Assembly (NCBI RefSeq): GCF_918741275.1
Contig: NZ_CAKKNA010000007.1
Span: 124,001-188,000 of the forward strand
Length of the DNA: 64,000 nucleotides
From: Bacillus sp. CECT 9360
Lineage (GTDB): Bacteria > Bacillota > Bacilli > Bacillales > DSM-1321
Direction: 5' to 3'
Part shown: positions 53,491-63,177 of the stretch, piece by piece
How the letters are laid out: each line of letters begins with the position of its first letter
How positions within the stretch are numbered: the first letter of the stretch is position 1
The notes under the pieces: generated by a model
Told to the model about the DNA's origin: nothing
Seen by the model: the letters and a program-made list of their open reading frames with translations, nothing else
Database searches by the model: none
Position numbers and translations under genes: made by a program

Positions 53491-54468
53491 ATGGCTCAAA
53501 TGACTATGATACAAGCAATCACGGATGCGTTACGTACAGAGCTTCGCAATAATGAAAACGTGCTTCTATTCGGGGAAGATATTGGCGTAAACGGCGGTGT
53601 TTTCCGTGCGACAGAAGGATTGCAGAAAGAATTCGGTGAAGACCGTGTTTTTGATACTCCGCTTGCTGAATCTGGTATAGGTGGGTTAGCTATTGGGTTA
53701 GGCCTTCAAGGCTTTCGTCCAGTTATGGAAATCCAATTCTTTGGATTTGTGTTCGAAGTAATGGATTCCATCGTTGGCCAAATGGCTCGTACACGCTACC
53801 GTTCAGGTGGCCGTTATAGCCAACCAATAACAGTACGCTCACCATTTGGGGGAGGAGTTCATACTCCGGAAATGCACTCAGATAGCTTAGAAGGGCTTAT
53901 GACTCAATCACCTGGCCTTAAAGTTGTCGTTCCATCTACTCCATATGATGCCAAAGGGTTACTAATCTCAGCAATCCGGGACAATGATCCGGTTATTTTT
54001 CTTGAGCACTTGAAATTATATCGTGCCTTCCGTGCAGAAGTTCCTGAAGAAGAATACACAATTGAAATTGGCAAGGCGGATGTTAAACGTGAGGGATCCG
54101 ATTTATCAATTATCACTTATGGAGCAATGGTTCATGAATCATTAAAAGCTGCCGAAGAGCTCGAGAAAGAAGGCTATTCAGTTGAGGTAGTCGATTTGCG
54201 GACAATTCAGCCGCTTGATATTGAAACAATTATTGCATCTGTTGAAAAAACAGGACGTGTGGTTGTTGTACAGGAAGCTCAAAGGCAGGCTGGTGTAGCG
54301 GCAAATGTTGTCGCTGAAATCAATGAACGTGCTATCTTAAGCTTGGAAGCTCCGGTATTGCGTGTAACTGCTGCTGATACTGTTTACCCATTCTCTCAAG
54401 CAGAAGGGGCTTGGCTTCCGAACTTTAAGGATATTATCGAAACAGCGAAGAAAGTATTGAACTTCTAA
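53491..54468 (+). CDS. pdhB: Pyruvate dehydrogenase E1 beta
   Basis: 325 residues of the transketolase beta type. Landmarks are '[17 protein letters not shown]', '[15 protein letters not shown]' (Glu that activates thiamine), '[14 protein letters not shown]' and the C-terminal '[14 protein letters not shown]'. It forms the E1 heterotetramer with PdhA. AAGGAGTCG lies at the end of pdhA, supporting coupled translation. A 104-nt gap to pdhC follows. Confidence 0.96.
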   Translation: MAQMTMIQAITDALRTELRNNENVLLFGEDIGVNGGVFRATEGLQKEFGEDRVFDTPLAESGIGGLAIGLGLQGFRPVMEIQFFGFVFEVMDSIVGQMARTRYRSGGRYSQPITVRSPFGGGVHTPEMHSDSLEGLMTQSPGLKVVVPSTPYDAKGLLISAIRDNDPVIFLEHLKLYRAFRAEVPEEEYTIEIGKADVKREGSDLSIITYGAMVHESLKAAEELEKEGYSVEVVDLRTIQPLDIETIIASVEKTGRVVVVQEAQRQAGVAANVVAEINERAILSLEAPVLRVTAADTVYPFSQAEGAWLPNFKDIIETAKKVLNF

Positions 54469-54572
54469 ACATGTATAAACTATCTGTTTAGAGGCTCCCA
54501 AATCCTTTAGGCAGATTACTTGAATGACTGGTCGGACTAATGACATGATTGAATAATAGGAGGTTGAATTCA

Positions 54573-55925
54573 GTGGCATTCCAATTTAGACTCCCTGATA
54601 TCGGAGAAGGTATTCACGAAGGTGAAATTGTTAAGTGGTTTATTAAACCAGGTGATAAGGTCCAAGAAGACGATGTGCTTTGTGAGGTTCAAAACGATAA
54701 AGCCGTTGTGGAAATTCCGTCACCTGTTGAAGGTACTGTCGAAGAAATTCTAGTTGAAGAAGGTACAGTGGCAACAGTTGGAGATGTGCTCGTTACATTA
54801 GATGCTCCAGGATATGAAAACCTGCAGTTCAAAGGTGATCATGAAGAGGAAGCTAAAGGTGAAAGCAAGACAGAAGCACAAGTCCAGTCAACTGCAGAAG
54901 CAGGGCAGGAAGTGAAAAAAGAACAAGCTCCTGGGCAAGCAGCAACCGGTGCAACAGGCGCAGGTGCTCAGCCTCAAGTTGAAGTGGAGGATCCTAACCG
55001 TCGCATAATCGCGATGCCTTCTGTTCGTAAATACGCGCGTGAAAAAGGCGTTGAAATCCGCCAGGTAGCAGGAAGTGGAGACAACGGACGTATCATGAAA
55101 GATGATATCGATGGCTTCCTTAACGGAGGTGCCGCAATTCCTGCTAATGCCGAGGAAGCGAAGGCTGGACAACCTGCAGAAAAAGCAACGGAAAAAACGG
55201 CTGCTACAATTCCTGCTGGACAGTATCCCGAAACTCGTGAGAAAATGAGCGGGATAAGAAAAATGATTGCAAAAGCAATGGTAAATTCTAAGCACACAGC
55301 GCCGCATGTGACATTAATGGATGAAATCGATGTAACCAAATTGGTGGCTCACCGTAAGAAGTTCAAGGAAATTGCAGCGCAAAAAGAAATCAAGCTTACA
55401 TTCCTTCCTTACGTTGTTAAAGCATTGACAAGTGCATTGCGTGAATTCCCTGCTTTAAACACTTCTATTGATGATGAAGCAGGCGAGATCATCCAAAAGC
55501 ATTATTACAACATTGGGATCGCTGCAGATACGGATAGAGGACTTCTTGTTCCGGTTGTTAAGGATGCAGACCGTAAATCCACCTTTGCTATTTCTAACGA
55601 GATCAATGAACTGGCAGGCAAAGCACGTGACGGCAAATTAGCTCCAGATGAAATGAAGGGCGCTTCTTGTACGATCACAAATATCGGTTCCGCAGGCGGC
55701 CAATGGTTCACACCTGTAATCAATCATCCTGAAGTGGCCATCCTTGGAATCGGCCGCATCGCTGAGAAGCCAATCGTTCGCGACGGTGAAATCGTTGCCG
55801 CTCCAGTATTGGCATTATCATTAAGCTTTGACCACCGAATCATTGACGGTGCGACAGCACAAAATGCATTAAATCACATCAAGAGATTGCTTAACGATCC
55901 AGAACTATTGTTAATGGAGGCGTAA
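54573..55925 (+). CDS. pdhC: Dihydrolipoamide acetyltransferase (E2) of PDH
   Basis: 450 residues. There is one lipoyl domain with Lys43 in [13 protein letters not shown] Glu/Ala/Gln-rich linker leads to the E1/E3-binding domain at about 145-185 ('[18 protein letters not shown]'). The catalytic domain follows at 220-450 with the His and Asp in [12 protein letters not shown]. It builds the 60-meric core. GTG 54573 follows AGGAGG; the longer frame to 54549 lacks a site. pdhD follows after 4 nt. Confidence 0.95.
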   Translation: MAFQFRLPDIGEGIHEGEIVKWFIKPGDKVQEDDVLCEVQNDKAVVEIPSPVEGTVEEILVEEGTVATVGDVLVTLDAPGYENLQFKGDHEEEAKGESKTEAQVQSTAEAGQEVKKEQAPGQAATGATGAGAQPQVEVEDPNRRIIAMPSVRKYAREKGVEIRQVAGSGDNGRIMKDDIDGFLNGGAAIPANAEEAKAGQPAEKATEKTAATIPAGQYPETREKMSGIRKMIAKAMVNSKHTAPHVTLMDEIDVTKLVAHRKKFKEIAAQKEIKLTFLPYVVKALTSALREFPALNTSIDDEAGEIIQKHYYNIGIAADTDRGLLVPVVKDADRKSTFAISNEINELAGKARDGKLAPDEMKGASCTITNIGSAGGQWFTPVINHPEVAILGIGRIAEKPIVRDGEIVAAPVLALSLSFDHRIIDGATAQNALNHIKRLLNDPELLLMEA

Positions 55926-55929
55926 TAAA

Positions 55930-57339
55930 ATGGTAGTAGGAGATTTCCCAATTGAAACAGATACTATAGTAATTGGTGCAGGCCCCGGCGGTTATGTTGC
56001 TGCTATCCGTGCCGCCCAGCTTGGACAAAAAGTTACAGTCGTAGAAAAAGGGACGGTAGGCGGAGTGTGCCTTAACGTTGGCTGCATCCCATCTAAAGCT
56101 TTAATTTCTGCGGGACACAGATTTCATGAAGCACAGCATTCAGAGGATATGGGGATTACAGCTGAGAATGTGAAGGTAGACTTTTCTAAAGTCCAGGCTT
56201 GGAAAGGCTCTGTCGTTAATAAACTGACTGGCGGTGTTGCCGGACTTCTGAAAGGAAACAAGGTTGAAACGGTCAGCGGAGAGGCTTACTTTGTTGATGG
56301 CAATACCCTTCGCGTTATGAGTGAAACTTCCGCTCAAACGTATACATTCAAGAATGCGATCATCGCAACAGGCTCAACTCCTATCGAGTTGCCTGCGTTT
56401 AAATATTCTAAGCGCGTCATTAACTCTACCGGCGCTCTTGCTCTGGAAGAAATACCGGCTTCCATGGTTGTAATCGGCGGCGGTTATATTGGAACAGAAC
56501 TTGGCGGCGCGTTTGCCAACTTCGGAACCAAGGTAACCATTTTGGAAGGCCTCGATGAAATTCTTATGGGCTTTGAAAAGCAAATGTCATCACTTGTAGC
56601 AAGAAACCTTAAGAAAAAAGGCGCTGAAATCGTTACGAAAGCGACCGCAAAAGGTGTGGAAGAGACAGAGAACGGCGTTGTTGTCACGTATGAAGCAAAA
56701 GGCGAAGAAAAGAAAGTCGAAGCTGATTATGTATTGGTAACTGTTGGACGCCGTCCAAACACTGACGAACTAGGACTTGAGCAAATTGGAGTCAAATTGA
56801 CTGAAAGAGGCCTTGTTGAAATCGACAAACAAGCCCGTACAAGTGTTAGCAATATCTACGCAATCGGAGACATTGTCCAGGGACCTCCATTGGCCCATAA
56901 AGCCTCATATGAAGGTAAGATTGCCGCTGAGGCAATTGCCGGACAAACTTCTGAAATTGACTATCTTGCTATCCCTGCCGTTGTTTTCTCTGAACCGGAA
57001 CTTGCTTCTGTAGGGTATACGGAAAAGCAAGCGAAGGATGAAGGAATTGAAGCAGCAGGTGCGAAATTCCCATTTGCAGCTAACGGACGTGCTCTTTCTT
57101 TAAATAACGCAGATGGTTTCATGAAGCTCGTAACCCGAAAGGAAGACGGGCTGGTAATCGGTGCACAAATTGCCGGGCCTGGAGCAAGTGACATGATTGC
57201 AGAACTAGGACTGGCTATTGAAGCTGGCATGACTGCTGAAGATATCGCCATGACGATTCACGCTCACCCGACATTGGGTGAAATCACTATGGAAGCTGCT
57301 GAAGTAGCCCTGGGCAGCCCAATCCATATTATTAAGTAA
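55930..57339 (+). CDS. pdhD: Dihydrolipoamide dehydrogenase (E3)
   Basis: 469 residues. FAD motif [11 protein letters not shown], redox disulfide Cys47-Cys52 in [12 protein letters not shown] motif '[14 protein letters not shown]' and the C-terminal catalytic His-Glu in 'HAHPTLGEI'. It reoxidises the lipoyl group. GGAGG lies at the end of pdhC. It is the last gene of the operon before a strong terminator. Confidence 0.97.
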   Translation: MVVGDFPIETDTIVIGAGPGGYVAAIRAAQLGQKVTVVEKGTVGGVCLNVGCIPSKALISAGHRFHEAQHSEDMGITAENVKVDFSKVQAWKGSVVNKLTGGVAGLLKGNKVETVSGEAYFVDGNTLRVMSETSAQTYTFKNAIIATGSTPIELPAFKYSKRVINSTGALALEEIPASMVVIGGGYIGTELGGAFANFGTKVTILEGLDEILMGFEKQMSSLVARNLKKKGAEIVTKATAKGVEETENGVVVTYEAKGEEKKVEADYVLVTVGRRPNTDELGLEQIGVKLTERGLVEIDKQARTSVSNIYAIGDIVQGPPLAHKASYEGKIAAEAIAGQTSEIDYLAIPAVVFSEPELASVGYTEKQAKDEGIEAAGAKFPFAANGRALSLNNADGFMKLVTRKEDGLVIGAQIAGPGASDMIAELGLAIEAGMTAEDIAMTIHAHPTLGEITMEAAEVALGSPIHIIK

Positions 57340-57340
57340 A

Positions 57341-57383
57341 TGCTAAAAAAGCACACTTACCATTTGGTAAGTGTGCTTTTTTT
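57341..57383 (+). terminator. Terminator of pdhABCD
   Basis: AAAGCACACTTACCA pairs with TGGTAAGTGTGCTTT, followed by T-run. Confidence 0.93.
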
Positions 57384-57496
57384 TGTTTTTCAGCCATATA
57401 ATTGGATATAATGGACAAGTTTGAGCCTTAAAAAAGAGTGGAAGCATGTTTGAAAACATGTAGAAAGGTTATAGAAAAATAAAGGATCTTACTAAA

Positions 57497-57757
57497 GTGA
57501 GGCTGAATACTTTGAAAAATTACATTGTATTCCTCTTTCAAATAATCGTCTGGAGTGGTTATACTGTAGTAGAGTGGTTATCGGATCACGACCGAATGCT
57601 TTTCAAAGTGTTGATGTTTTTAGTGTTTTGCTATCTTGCCTCCTATATCGGAAAAGCGATTCTGAAGTCAAATAGAAGCACGATCCTTATTACCTGCACC
57701 AGTTTAATCAGCTATGCCTTCTTACAGCTTCTTCTTAAAGAATTTCTGCCATATTGA
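57497..57757 (+). CDS. Small membrane protein, 86 aa
   Basis: Three hydrophobic segments at about 8-25, 37-55 and 61-80, separated by short basic turns. Begins MRLNTLKNYIVFLFQIIVWS. GTG 57497 has AAAGGAT 10 nt upstream; TTG 57512 is an alternative after TGAGG. No family recognised. Its 3' end is close to the deacetylase gene (20 nt), so the two are likely cotranscribed. Confidence 0.65.
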   Translation: MRLNTLKNYIVFLFQIIVWSGYTVVEWLSDHDRMLFKVLMFLVFCYLASYIGKAILKSNRSTILITCTSLISYAFLQLLLKEFLPY

Positions 57758-57777
57758 ATCGAGCGGGAGGTACATCA

Positions 57778-58632
57778 TTGAGAAAAAAACGACTACTTCT
57801 AAGTACTGTTTTCTTTTGCTTTCTTTTAACTGGGTGCAGCGGGAACCAGGCTTCCTCGGAAGTAGAAAGCAAAGAAAAACTGCAAACTAAAACGGAACAG
57901 AAAGAAACGAAGGATGAACAAAAAGAGCCGTCTAAACATGAGAACGAGGAGAAAGGGAACATTGAAGATGAAGAGACGGAGCAGGTGGTGAAAAATGTAA
58001 CACCGCAATACCGTCTTAATCCGGCTAATTCGTCTGTCAATCCTATTTCTAACGCCAACGCAAAGGTGGTCCTATTAACTTTCGATGATGCGCCGGATAA
58101 ACATTCGTTAGAGATCGCAAAAACGCTCAAATCACATAATGTGAACGCGATTTTCTTTGTAAATGGACATTTCCTAGACAGTGAAGAAGAAAAGGCAGTT
58201 CTGAAACAAATTCATGAGATGGGCTTTGCGATCGGAAACCACACGCAGAGTCATGCTACATTAAAGGACTTGTCCGAATCTGAGCAAAGAAATGAAATCG
58301 TGAAACTGAATGATGCGGTTGAAGCGATAATCGGGGAGCGGCCGAAGTTTTTCCGCGCGCCGTTTGGCATGAATACCGATTTTTCCAAGAAACTTGCAAC
58401 CGAGGAAAAAATGCTGGTCATGAATTGGACGTATGGCTACGACTGGGAGAAGAATTATCAATCAAAAGAGGCACTGACCCAAATTATGGTGAACTCACCA
58501 TATCTGATAAACGGAGCCAATCTGCTTATGCATGACAGAGCTTGGACTAGCGAGGCAATTTCCGGAATCATTACGGGGCTGCAGGCAAAAGGCTATGAAA
58601 TGCTCGACCCTGAATTGATAGAAACTCCTTGA
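57778..58632 (+). CDS. Polysaccharide deacetylase family lipoprotein
   Basis: 284 residues. Signal peptide MRKKRLLLSTVFFCFLLTGC ends at the lipobox LLTGC. A strongly charged Lys/Glu linker spans about 25-70. The NodB domain follows with TFDDAPD (the usual motif is TFDDGP), the metal His pair in NHTQSHATL and RAPFG. It should deacetylate wall or other surface glycans. The Gly-to-Ala change in motif 1 is unusual. TTG 57778 follows GGGAGGT. Confidence 0.86.
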   Translation: MRKKRLLLSTVFFCFLLTGCSGNQASSEVESKEKLQTKTEQKETKDEQKEPSKHENEEKGNIEDEETEQVVKNVTPQYRLNPANSSVNPISNANAKVVLLTFDDAPDKHSLEIAKTLKSHNVNAIFFVNGHFLDSEEEKAVLKQIHEMGFAIGNHTQSHATLKDLSESEQRNEIVKLNDAVEAIIGERPKFFRAPFGMNTDFSKKLATEEKMLVMNWTYGYDWEKNYQSKEALTQIMVNSPYLINGANLLMHDRAWTSEAISGIITGLQAKGYEMLDPELIETP

Positions 58633-58676
58633 AAAGAAAGGCTTCAGGTTAATTTCCTGATGCCTTAAACGTTCCC

Positions 58677-59111
58677 CTACTTTCGAGGATAATAATACAT
58701 AATCCTTTTGTTGAATAAGTGCAGCTCGCCCTTTAGCTTTTTTGCGAGAAATTTGCAAAACTCATTTGCTTTTCCTTTATCCCCGTATGTTGCTGATTCA
58801 GGAAGTGTCACTTGTATGTAAGATTGTATTCTTTCATGGTTTGAATCATCGGTGATTTTCTCTTGATCGATTCCAAGTAAAATGACATTATAACGATCTG
58901 AAGCAGATTGAAGATACATCCATTCCCCTTTTGAATCAAGCGTTTCTTTCATTTCATATGGAAAAGCCTGGTTTTCATAGTTCCATGCTAACTGAGCACC
59001 AGTCTTTGATGTAATCTCCTTATAATAACTAAATAATTCTTTTACCTCGTCAAGTGTTATCGTTTCTTTGTCTGAACCGGGAACCAGTTTTATATAGGCA
59101 TTTTCGGTCAT
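58677..59111 (-). CDS. DUF1885 family protein
   Basis: 144 residues: 'ENAYIKLVPGSDKETITLDE' then VKELFSYYKEITSKTGAQLAW and 'LLGIDQEKITDD'. It matches the DUF1885 family, small cytosolic proteins of Bacillus with unknown role. ATG 59111 lies about 6 nt after GGGGGA; the ATG at 59117 abuts that site. It faces the deacetylase gene convergently. Confidence 0.8.
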   Translation of the reverse strand: MTENAYIKLVPGSDKETITLDEVKELFSYYKEITSKTGAQLAWNYENQAFPYEMKETLDSKGEWMYLQSASDRYNVILLGIDQEKITDDSNHERIQSYIQVTLPESATYGDKGKANEFCKFLAKKLKGELHLFNKRIMYYYPRK

Positions 59112-59268
59112 TCTCATTCCCCCTATAAAATGAGTCTTTATGTATTCGTTTTCATTCTAGCATTCTTTTACAGCTTTATACAATAGTATTAGCAAGGGTT
59201 TTCACTTGAATAATATGGTTATCTGAATTATAATAATATTCTAATAATTGTTTAAAAAGGAGGTAAAT

Positions 59269-59565
59269 ATGGAACTTTTCGAAAAACTATATGATGAGAA
59301 CGAAACTGTCAAGGTCAGGTTTGTTGGATTTACCGCAAGTGAAACCAGATTTGATTTTGGAATCGTCTATACGAATATGTTTTTTGGAAAGCCGTTGGTA
59401 ATATGTATGCAAACAGGTCGTTCTACCCTCCTGGAATTAAATGACAGTCAGGACTTGGAATATTTACAGGCTGCTTTTAAAATTGAACGCGCACATGCTG
59501 TTGAATTAGCGGAATTTTTTAAAGAAACCTTGCCGGAGATCCCGTTTCAATCCCAATATGAATAA
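59269..59565 (+). CDS. DUF3055 / SAV0927 family protein
   Basis: 98 residues. 'DENETVKVRFVGFTASETRF' and 'DFGIVYTNMFFGKPLVICM' are typical of the family, found across Bacillales including staphylococci. No function is known. AAAAAGGAGG lies before ATG 59269; the longer frame to 59248 would swallow the ribosome site. Confidence 0.83.
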   Translation: MELFEKLYDENETVKVRFVGFTASETRFDFGIVYTNMFFGKPLVICMQTGRSTLLELNDSQDLEYLQAAFKIERAHAVELAEFFKETLPEIPFQSQYE

Positions 59566-59569
59566 TAAT

Positions 59570-59600
59570 CGAAAGAGCCATAATTGGCTCTTTTTCCTTT
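59570..59600 (+). terminator. Terminator of the DUF3055 gene
   Basis: AAAGAGCC pairs with GGCTCTTT, followed by TT. Confidence 0.85.
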
Positions 59601-59615
59601 CTGCATAAGGGCAAC

Positions 59616-59663
59616 TACGTCTAAACTCCGCCTTACGACTCGTCAGTCGACGAATTTTCTTTA
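59616..59663. repeat. Short palindromic repeat, left of SR1
   Basis: TAAACTCCGCCTTACGACTC ... GACGAATTTTCTTTA. Its ends match those of the repeat at 60062-60120. Confidence 0.55.
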
Positions 59664-59768
59664 AATAATCTGCCAAAAAGAATCATTCTGATATACCTTA
59701 TTTGGATTAAATTTGAAAAAGATCCAAAATAAACACCGAAAACATTTAATGTGACATACAATTAAAGC

Positions 59769-59797
59769 TTGAAAAAGTAATTGTGTTATATTATTAT
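59769..59797 (+). promoter_or_regulatory. SigA promoter of SR1
   Basis: TTGAAA (59769-59774), 17 nt, TATTAT (59792-59797). Confidence 0.75.
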
Positions 59798-59809
59798 AGA
59801 TTTATAAAG

Positions 59810-59823
59810 ATAAAGCGTTTTCA
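59810..59823 (+). promoter_or_regulatory. Candidate cre site (CcpA) over the SR1 start
   Basis: ATAAAGCGTTTTCA matches TGWAANCGNTNWCA except for the first two bases. It lies just downstream of the promoter, where CcpA binding would block transcription. Confidence 0.5.
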
Positions 59824-59866
59824 TTTAATTTCTACTAAAACTAATCATTAGGAAGGGGATTGAAAA

Positions 59867-59983
59867 ATGGGAACAATCGTTTGTCAACAATGCAATGTCA
59901 CAATGGATCATTATGAGGATGAAAAAGTGAACGTGCTTTACTCAAATTGCGGCTGCGGGTCAGAGGATCATACGGAAGAATAA
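59867..59983 (+). CDS. SR1P family peptide (GapA-binding)
   Basis: 38 residues, MGTIVCQQCNVTMDHYED then EKVNVLYSNCGCG. The start 'MGTIVCQ', CxxC pair and 'EDEKVNVLY' follow SR1P of B. subtilis, which binds GapA and promotes its partnership with RNase J1. rnjA is in this window too. GGAAGGGGAT lies before the ATG. The second half is shorter in Cys spacing than B. subtilis SR1P (CGCG). Confidence 0.85.
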   Translation: MGTIVCQQCNVTMDHYEDEKVNVLYSNCGCGSEDHTEE

Positions 59984-59989
59984 TTATAA

Positions 59990-60022
59990 GAAGAGCCGGC
60001 TTCTCGAATGCCGGCTCTTTTG
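59990..60022 (+). terminator. Terminator of SR1
   Basis: AAGAGCCGGC (59991-60000) pairs with GCCGGCTCTT (60010-60019), followed by TT. Confidence 0.88.
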
Positions 60023-60061
60023 GATAAAAGGAAGTAAAAACAAAGGTTCCAATCTGAGATA

Positions 60062-60120
60062 AGTAAACTCCGCCTTTGCTTCCGCCTTAAAAAGCGAAGG
60101 CGGAGGCGAGTTTTCTTTAT
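60062..60120. repeat. Short palindromic repeat, right of SR1
   Basis: TAAACTCCGCCTTTGCTTCC ... GGCGGAGGCGAGTTTTCTTTA, largely self-complementary (CTTCCGCCTT with AAGGCGGAGG). A looser relative, AACTCCGCCTT, occurs at about 10039. Confidence 0.65.
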
Positions 60121-60133
60121 CATGATTAATTCA

Positions 60134-61612
60134 TTATCGTATTGCTTTGAATTCCTTAATGACCCGGAGGAATTTTAGCTCGCTGTCTTCAGGTCCCTGA
60201 ACAGGTAAGCCGACTTCGATATTTTTCTTAATGTATTCGACGTTTTCTTTTGTGATAATTTCCCCTGGAATAAAAATCGGAATTCCTGGGGGATATACCA
60301 TGATAAACTCGGCACTGGTCCGGCCGATGGACTCGTCGATTGGTACGATTTCGGTGTCGGCATAAAAAGCGTCCCGTGGTGTTACCGTAAGGGTGGGAAT
60401 ATTAGGCAGCAACACTTCGGTTTCCGTTTTGCCTTCCTTTGCTGTATATTTTCGGAACTCTTCAGAAATATCCTTGAGGGCATTGATTAATAGGTCTGCC
60501 TCTTTCTTCGTATCCCCAGGTGTAATAATACAGAGGATGTTGTATAAATCGGACATCTCCACTTCGATATTATGCTTTTCGCGAAGCCATTTCTCCACAT
60601 CATAACCGGAAATACCAAGATCTTTCACCGAAATAATCAGCTTGGTAGGGTCTAGGTCAAAAGTTGCTTTGCTGCCGAGAATTTCCTTGCCAATACAATG
60701 CAGGTCTGAAATTTTGTTGATTTCTCCGCGTATATAGTCAGCAAGAGAAATCGTTTGAGCAATCAATTCCTTGCCGCCGGTGGCGAGCTGTTTTCTGGCT
60801 ACATCCAGAGAAGCCAGCAACAAATATGATGTAGATGTTGTTGTGAGCATGCTCAGGATCGATTGCACTCGATTTGCTGAAACAAGGCCTTCCCGGACGT
60901 TCAAGATCGAGCTTTGTGTCAGGGAGCCTCCGAGTTTATGAACGCTCGTGGCTGCCATATCCGCACCCGCCTGCATGGCTGACAGTGGCAAATCATCATG
61001 AAAATGGATATGAACCCCATGGGCTTCGTCCACAAGTACGGGAACGTCATAGGAATGGGCAATTTCGACGATTTTCTTTAAGTCTGCTGAAATCCCGAAA
61101 TACGTTGGATTAATGACAAGCAATCCTTTTGCATCAGGATGTTGCTCTAGTGCGTGTTCCACAGATTCAGTCGTAATCCCATGGGAGATCCCGAGGTTTT
61201 TGTCAATTTCCGGATGGATAAATATCGGCACGGCTCCCGAAAAAACGATAGCAGACATAACCGATTTATGAACGTTTCTTGGAACAATAATCTTGTCTCC
61301 AGGGCCGCAAACCGCCATCACCATCGTCATGATCGCGCCGCTTGTCCCTTGAACGGAAAAAAAAGTATGATCTGCTCCAAAGGCTTCTGCCGCCAGATCT
61401 TGGGCTTGCTTAATCATTCCTTTTGGTTGATGGAGATCGTCTAATGGAGCGATATTGATCAAGTCGATCGATAGCGCATTTTCACCTATGAATTCGCGAA
61501 AATCCGGATCAATGCCCGCCCCTTTCTTATGTCCGGGTATATGAAATTGGACTGGATTTTTTTTTGCGTGCTGGATTAAACCTGTGAATAAGGGTGTATC
61601 ATATTGTGACAA
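60134..61612 (-). CDS. speA: Arginine decarboxylase SpeA
   Basis: 492 residues of the fold-type I Orn/Lys/Arg decarboxylase family. 'PVQFHIPGHKKGAG' opens the PLP domain, 'DEAHGVHIHF' and the PLP lysine in SVHKLGGSLTQSS follow, and the C-terminal domain contains 'YPPGIPIFIPGEIIT'. It converts arginine to agmatine, the first step of polyamine synthesis. TTG 61612 gives the N-terminus MSQYDTPLFTGL, matching B. subtilis SpeA; the frame up to 61648 is an artefact. SR1 lies downstream and convergent. Confidence 0.94.
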   Translation of the reverse strand: MSQYDTPLFTGLIQHAKKNPVQFHIPGHKKGAGIDPDFREFIGENALSIDLINIAPLDDLHQPKGMIKQAQDLAAEAFGADHTFFSVQGTSGAIMTMVMAVCGPGDKIIVPRNVHKSVMSAIVFSGAVPIFIHPEIDKNLGISHGITTESVEHALEQHPDAKGLLVINPTYFGISADLKKIVEIAHSYDVPVLVDEAHGVHIHFHDDLPLSAMQAGADMAATSVHKLGGSLTQSSILNVREGLVSANRVQSILSMLTTTSTSYLLLASLDVARKQLATGGKELIAQTISLADYIRGEINKISDLHCIGKEILGSKATFDLDPTKLIISVKDLGISGYDVEKWLREKHNIEVEMSDLYNILCIITPGDTKKEADLLINALKDISEEFRKYTAKEGKTETEVLLPNIPTLTVTPRDAFYADTEIVPIDESIGRTSAEFIMVYPPGIPIFIPGEIITKENVEYIKKNIEVGLPVQGPEDSELKFLRVIKEFKAIR

Positions 61613-61797
61613 TTCTTCATAACACCTCTTCTGAAAAAAAATTAGCATAAAACAAATGAATTATAGCATCTATTATAGTGTTTGCAAAGAAATTACATTC
61701 TACTTTAAAAAATGTGCGAAAGGATAGTTCTGGTTTTCTTGACAGAATTTCTTTAAACTGAAAAAAGGAATGATACACGAATGGAAGGGGAGTTTTC

Positions 61798-62757
61798 ATG
61801 GACTGGAATACGAGGGTAACAGAATTGCTGGGCATTACATATCCGATTATACAAGGCGGGCTTGCCCATTTGGCTTATGCCGATCTTGCTGCAGCTGTTT
61901 CGAATGCGGGAGGGCTTGGGCAGGTCACCGCGATGAGCCTACAGACGCCCGAGGATCTCCGCGCGGAAATTCGTAAGACAAAAAGCATGACTGACAAACC
62001 GTTTGGAGTTAATTTTGCAATCGGACAGCATGGGAGAACGTTTGAGAACTTTCTCGAAGCGGCAATGGAGGAAGGAATTTCTGTAGTTTCCATTACTGGC
62101 GGCAACCCGGCTCCTTTTTTTGATTTATTAAAAGGGACAAATGTGAAGAAGCTCGTTCTCGTTGCAGCAAAAAGGCAGGCAGTCAAGGCAGAAGAATTGG
62201 GTGCGGATGCCGTAATGGTTGTCGGGCAGGAAGGCGGCGGCCATTTAGGCAGGGATGATATTGGCACAACCGTACTGATTCCCCAGGTGGCCGATTCGGT
62301 GTCGATACCGGTTATTGCTTCAGGGGGCCTCGGCGACGGACGCGGGTTAATGGCCGGTCTCTCACTTGGAGCAGAAGGAATTGAGATGGGTACGAGATTT
62401 ATCGCGACGAAAGAATGTGTGCACGCTCACACTCTTTATAAACAAGCCCTCTTAGAAGGAGATGAAAATGGAACGGTTGTCATCAAACGCTCCATTGGTG
62501 CACCTGCAAGGGTAATCTCCAATAGCTGGACTGACAGAATCCTTGAAATTGAAAAAGAACGCGGCGAGTACGAAGTGTTAAAGGATTACATAAGCGGGCA
62601 GGCAAACAAACGCTACATTCATGATGGAGTTCTTGATGAAGGATTCGCCTGGGCAGGACAGGTAATGGGGTTAATCCACGATGTACCGACAGTTTCCGAG
62701 CTATTTGACAGAATGATCAAGGAAGCGGGAGCAATCAGGCAAAAATGGGCAACATAA
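61798..62757 (+). CDS. Nitronate monooxygenase family flavoprotein
   Basis: 319 residues, FMN-binding TIM barrel. '[20 protein letters not shown]' at the start, [14 protein letters not shown] with the catalytic-site His, '[20 protein letters not shown]' and [11 protein letters not shown] form the NMO/FabK-like pattern. It could oxidise propionate 3-nitronate or be related to enoyl-ACP reductase FabK; the sequence cannot decide. AAGGGGAG lies before the ATG. yktA follows after about 52 nt on the same strand. Confidence 0.83.
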   Translation: MDWNTRVTELLGITYPIIQGGLAHLAYADLAAAVSNAGGLGQVTAMSLQTPEDLRAEIRKTKSMTDKPFGVNFAIGQHGRTFENFLEAAMEEGISVVSITGGNPAPFFDLLKGTNVKKLVLVAAKRQAVKAEELGADAVMVVGQEGGGHLGRDDIGTTVLIPQVADSVSIPVIASGGLGDGRGLMAGLSLGAEGIEMGTRFIATKECVHAHTLYKQALLEGDENGTVVIKRSIGAPARVISNSWTDRILEIEKERGEYEVLKDYISGQANKRYIHDGVLDEGFAWAGQVMGLIHDVPTVSELFDRMIKEAGAIRQKWAT

Positions 62758-62809
62758 TCAAACGGACACTTTGGGAAGGTGTACTACTATTCTTAAGCAG
62801 GTGGCACAA

Positions 62810-63082
62810 ATGGATTATCAATATCCAATGGATATGGACTGGACAACTGAGGAAATCGTTGATGTCATTCACTTTTTTGAAGCGGTGGAAAAGGCATACG
62901 AAAGCAAAGTCCTGAAAGAAGAAATCATGTCCGCTTATCGCAGGTTCAAAGAAATCGTTCCCGGTAAGGCGGATGAAAAAAACTACACCGACGAATTTGA
63001 GTTAGTCAGCGGTTATTCAGCTTATTTGGTAATGAAGAAGGCCAAAGAAGTACAAGATGGTGAATGGATTTCGATGAAATAG
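62810..63082 (+). CDS. yktA: YktA (UPF0223 family)
   Basis: 90 residues: '[20 protein letters not shown]' then [12 protein letters not shown], '[16 protein letters not shown]' and '[11 protein letters not shown]'. All are UPF0223 marks; the fold is a small helical bundle and its function unknown. ATG 62810 follows AGCAGGTGG. In B. subtilis yktA is next to speA, as here. Confidence 0.88.
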   Translation: MDYQYPMDMDWTTEEIVDVIHFFEAVEKAYESKVLKEEIMSAYRRFKEIVPGKADEKNYTDEFELVSGYSAYLVMKKAKEVQDGEWISMK

Positions 63083-63118
63083 TTTACACAAAAAATTCAA
63101 AATCTTTCGAGATAATTC

Positions 63119-63148
63119 TTGACTTAGTATGTTCAGACGTTTTATTAT
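63119..63148 (+). promoter_or_regulatory. SigA promoter of the trp operon leader
   Basis: TTGACT (63119-63124), 18 nt, TATTAT (63143-63148), about 35 nt before the first T-box. Confidence 0.65.
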
Positions 63149-63177
63149 GTTTAATAAGAATTATTTATAAACGGCAT

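Larger units (their letters stand above)
59804..60023 (+). ncRNA. SR1 dual-function small RNA
   Basis: A transcript of about 220 nt is bounded by the promoter above and the terminator at 59990-60022, contains the SR1P frame and lies between pdhD and speA. This is the same place and size as SR1 (205 nt) in B. subtilis, where the RNA also pairs with ahrC mRNA. Ends are inferred. Pairing with ahrC cannot be tested here. Confidence 0.75.
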
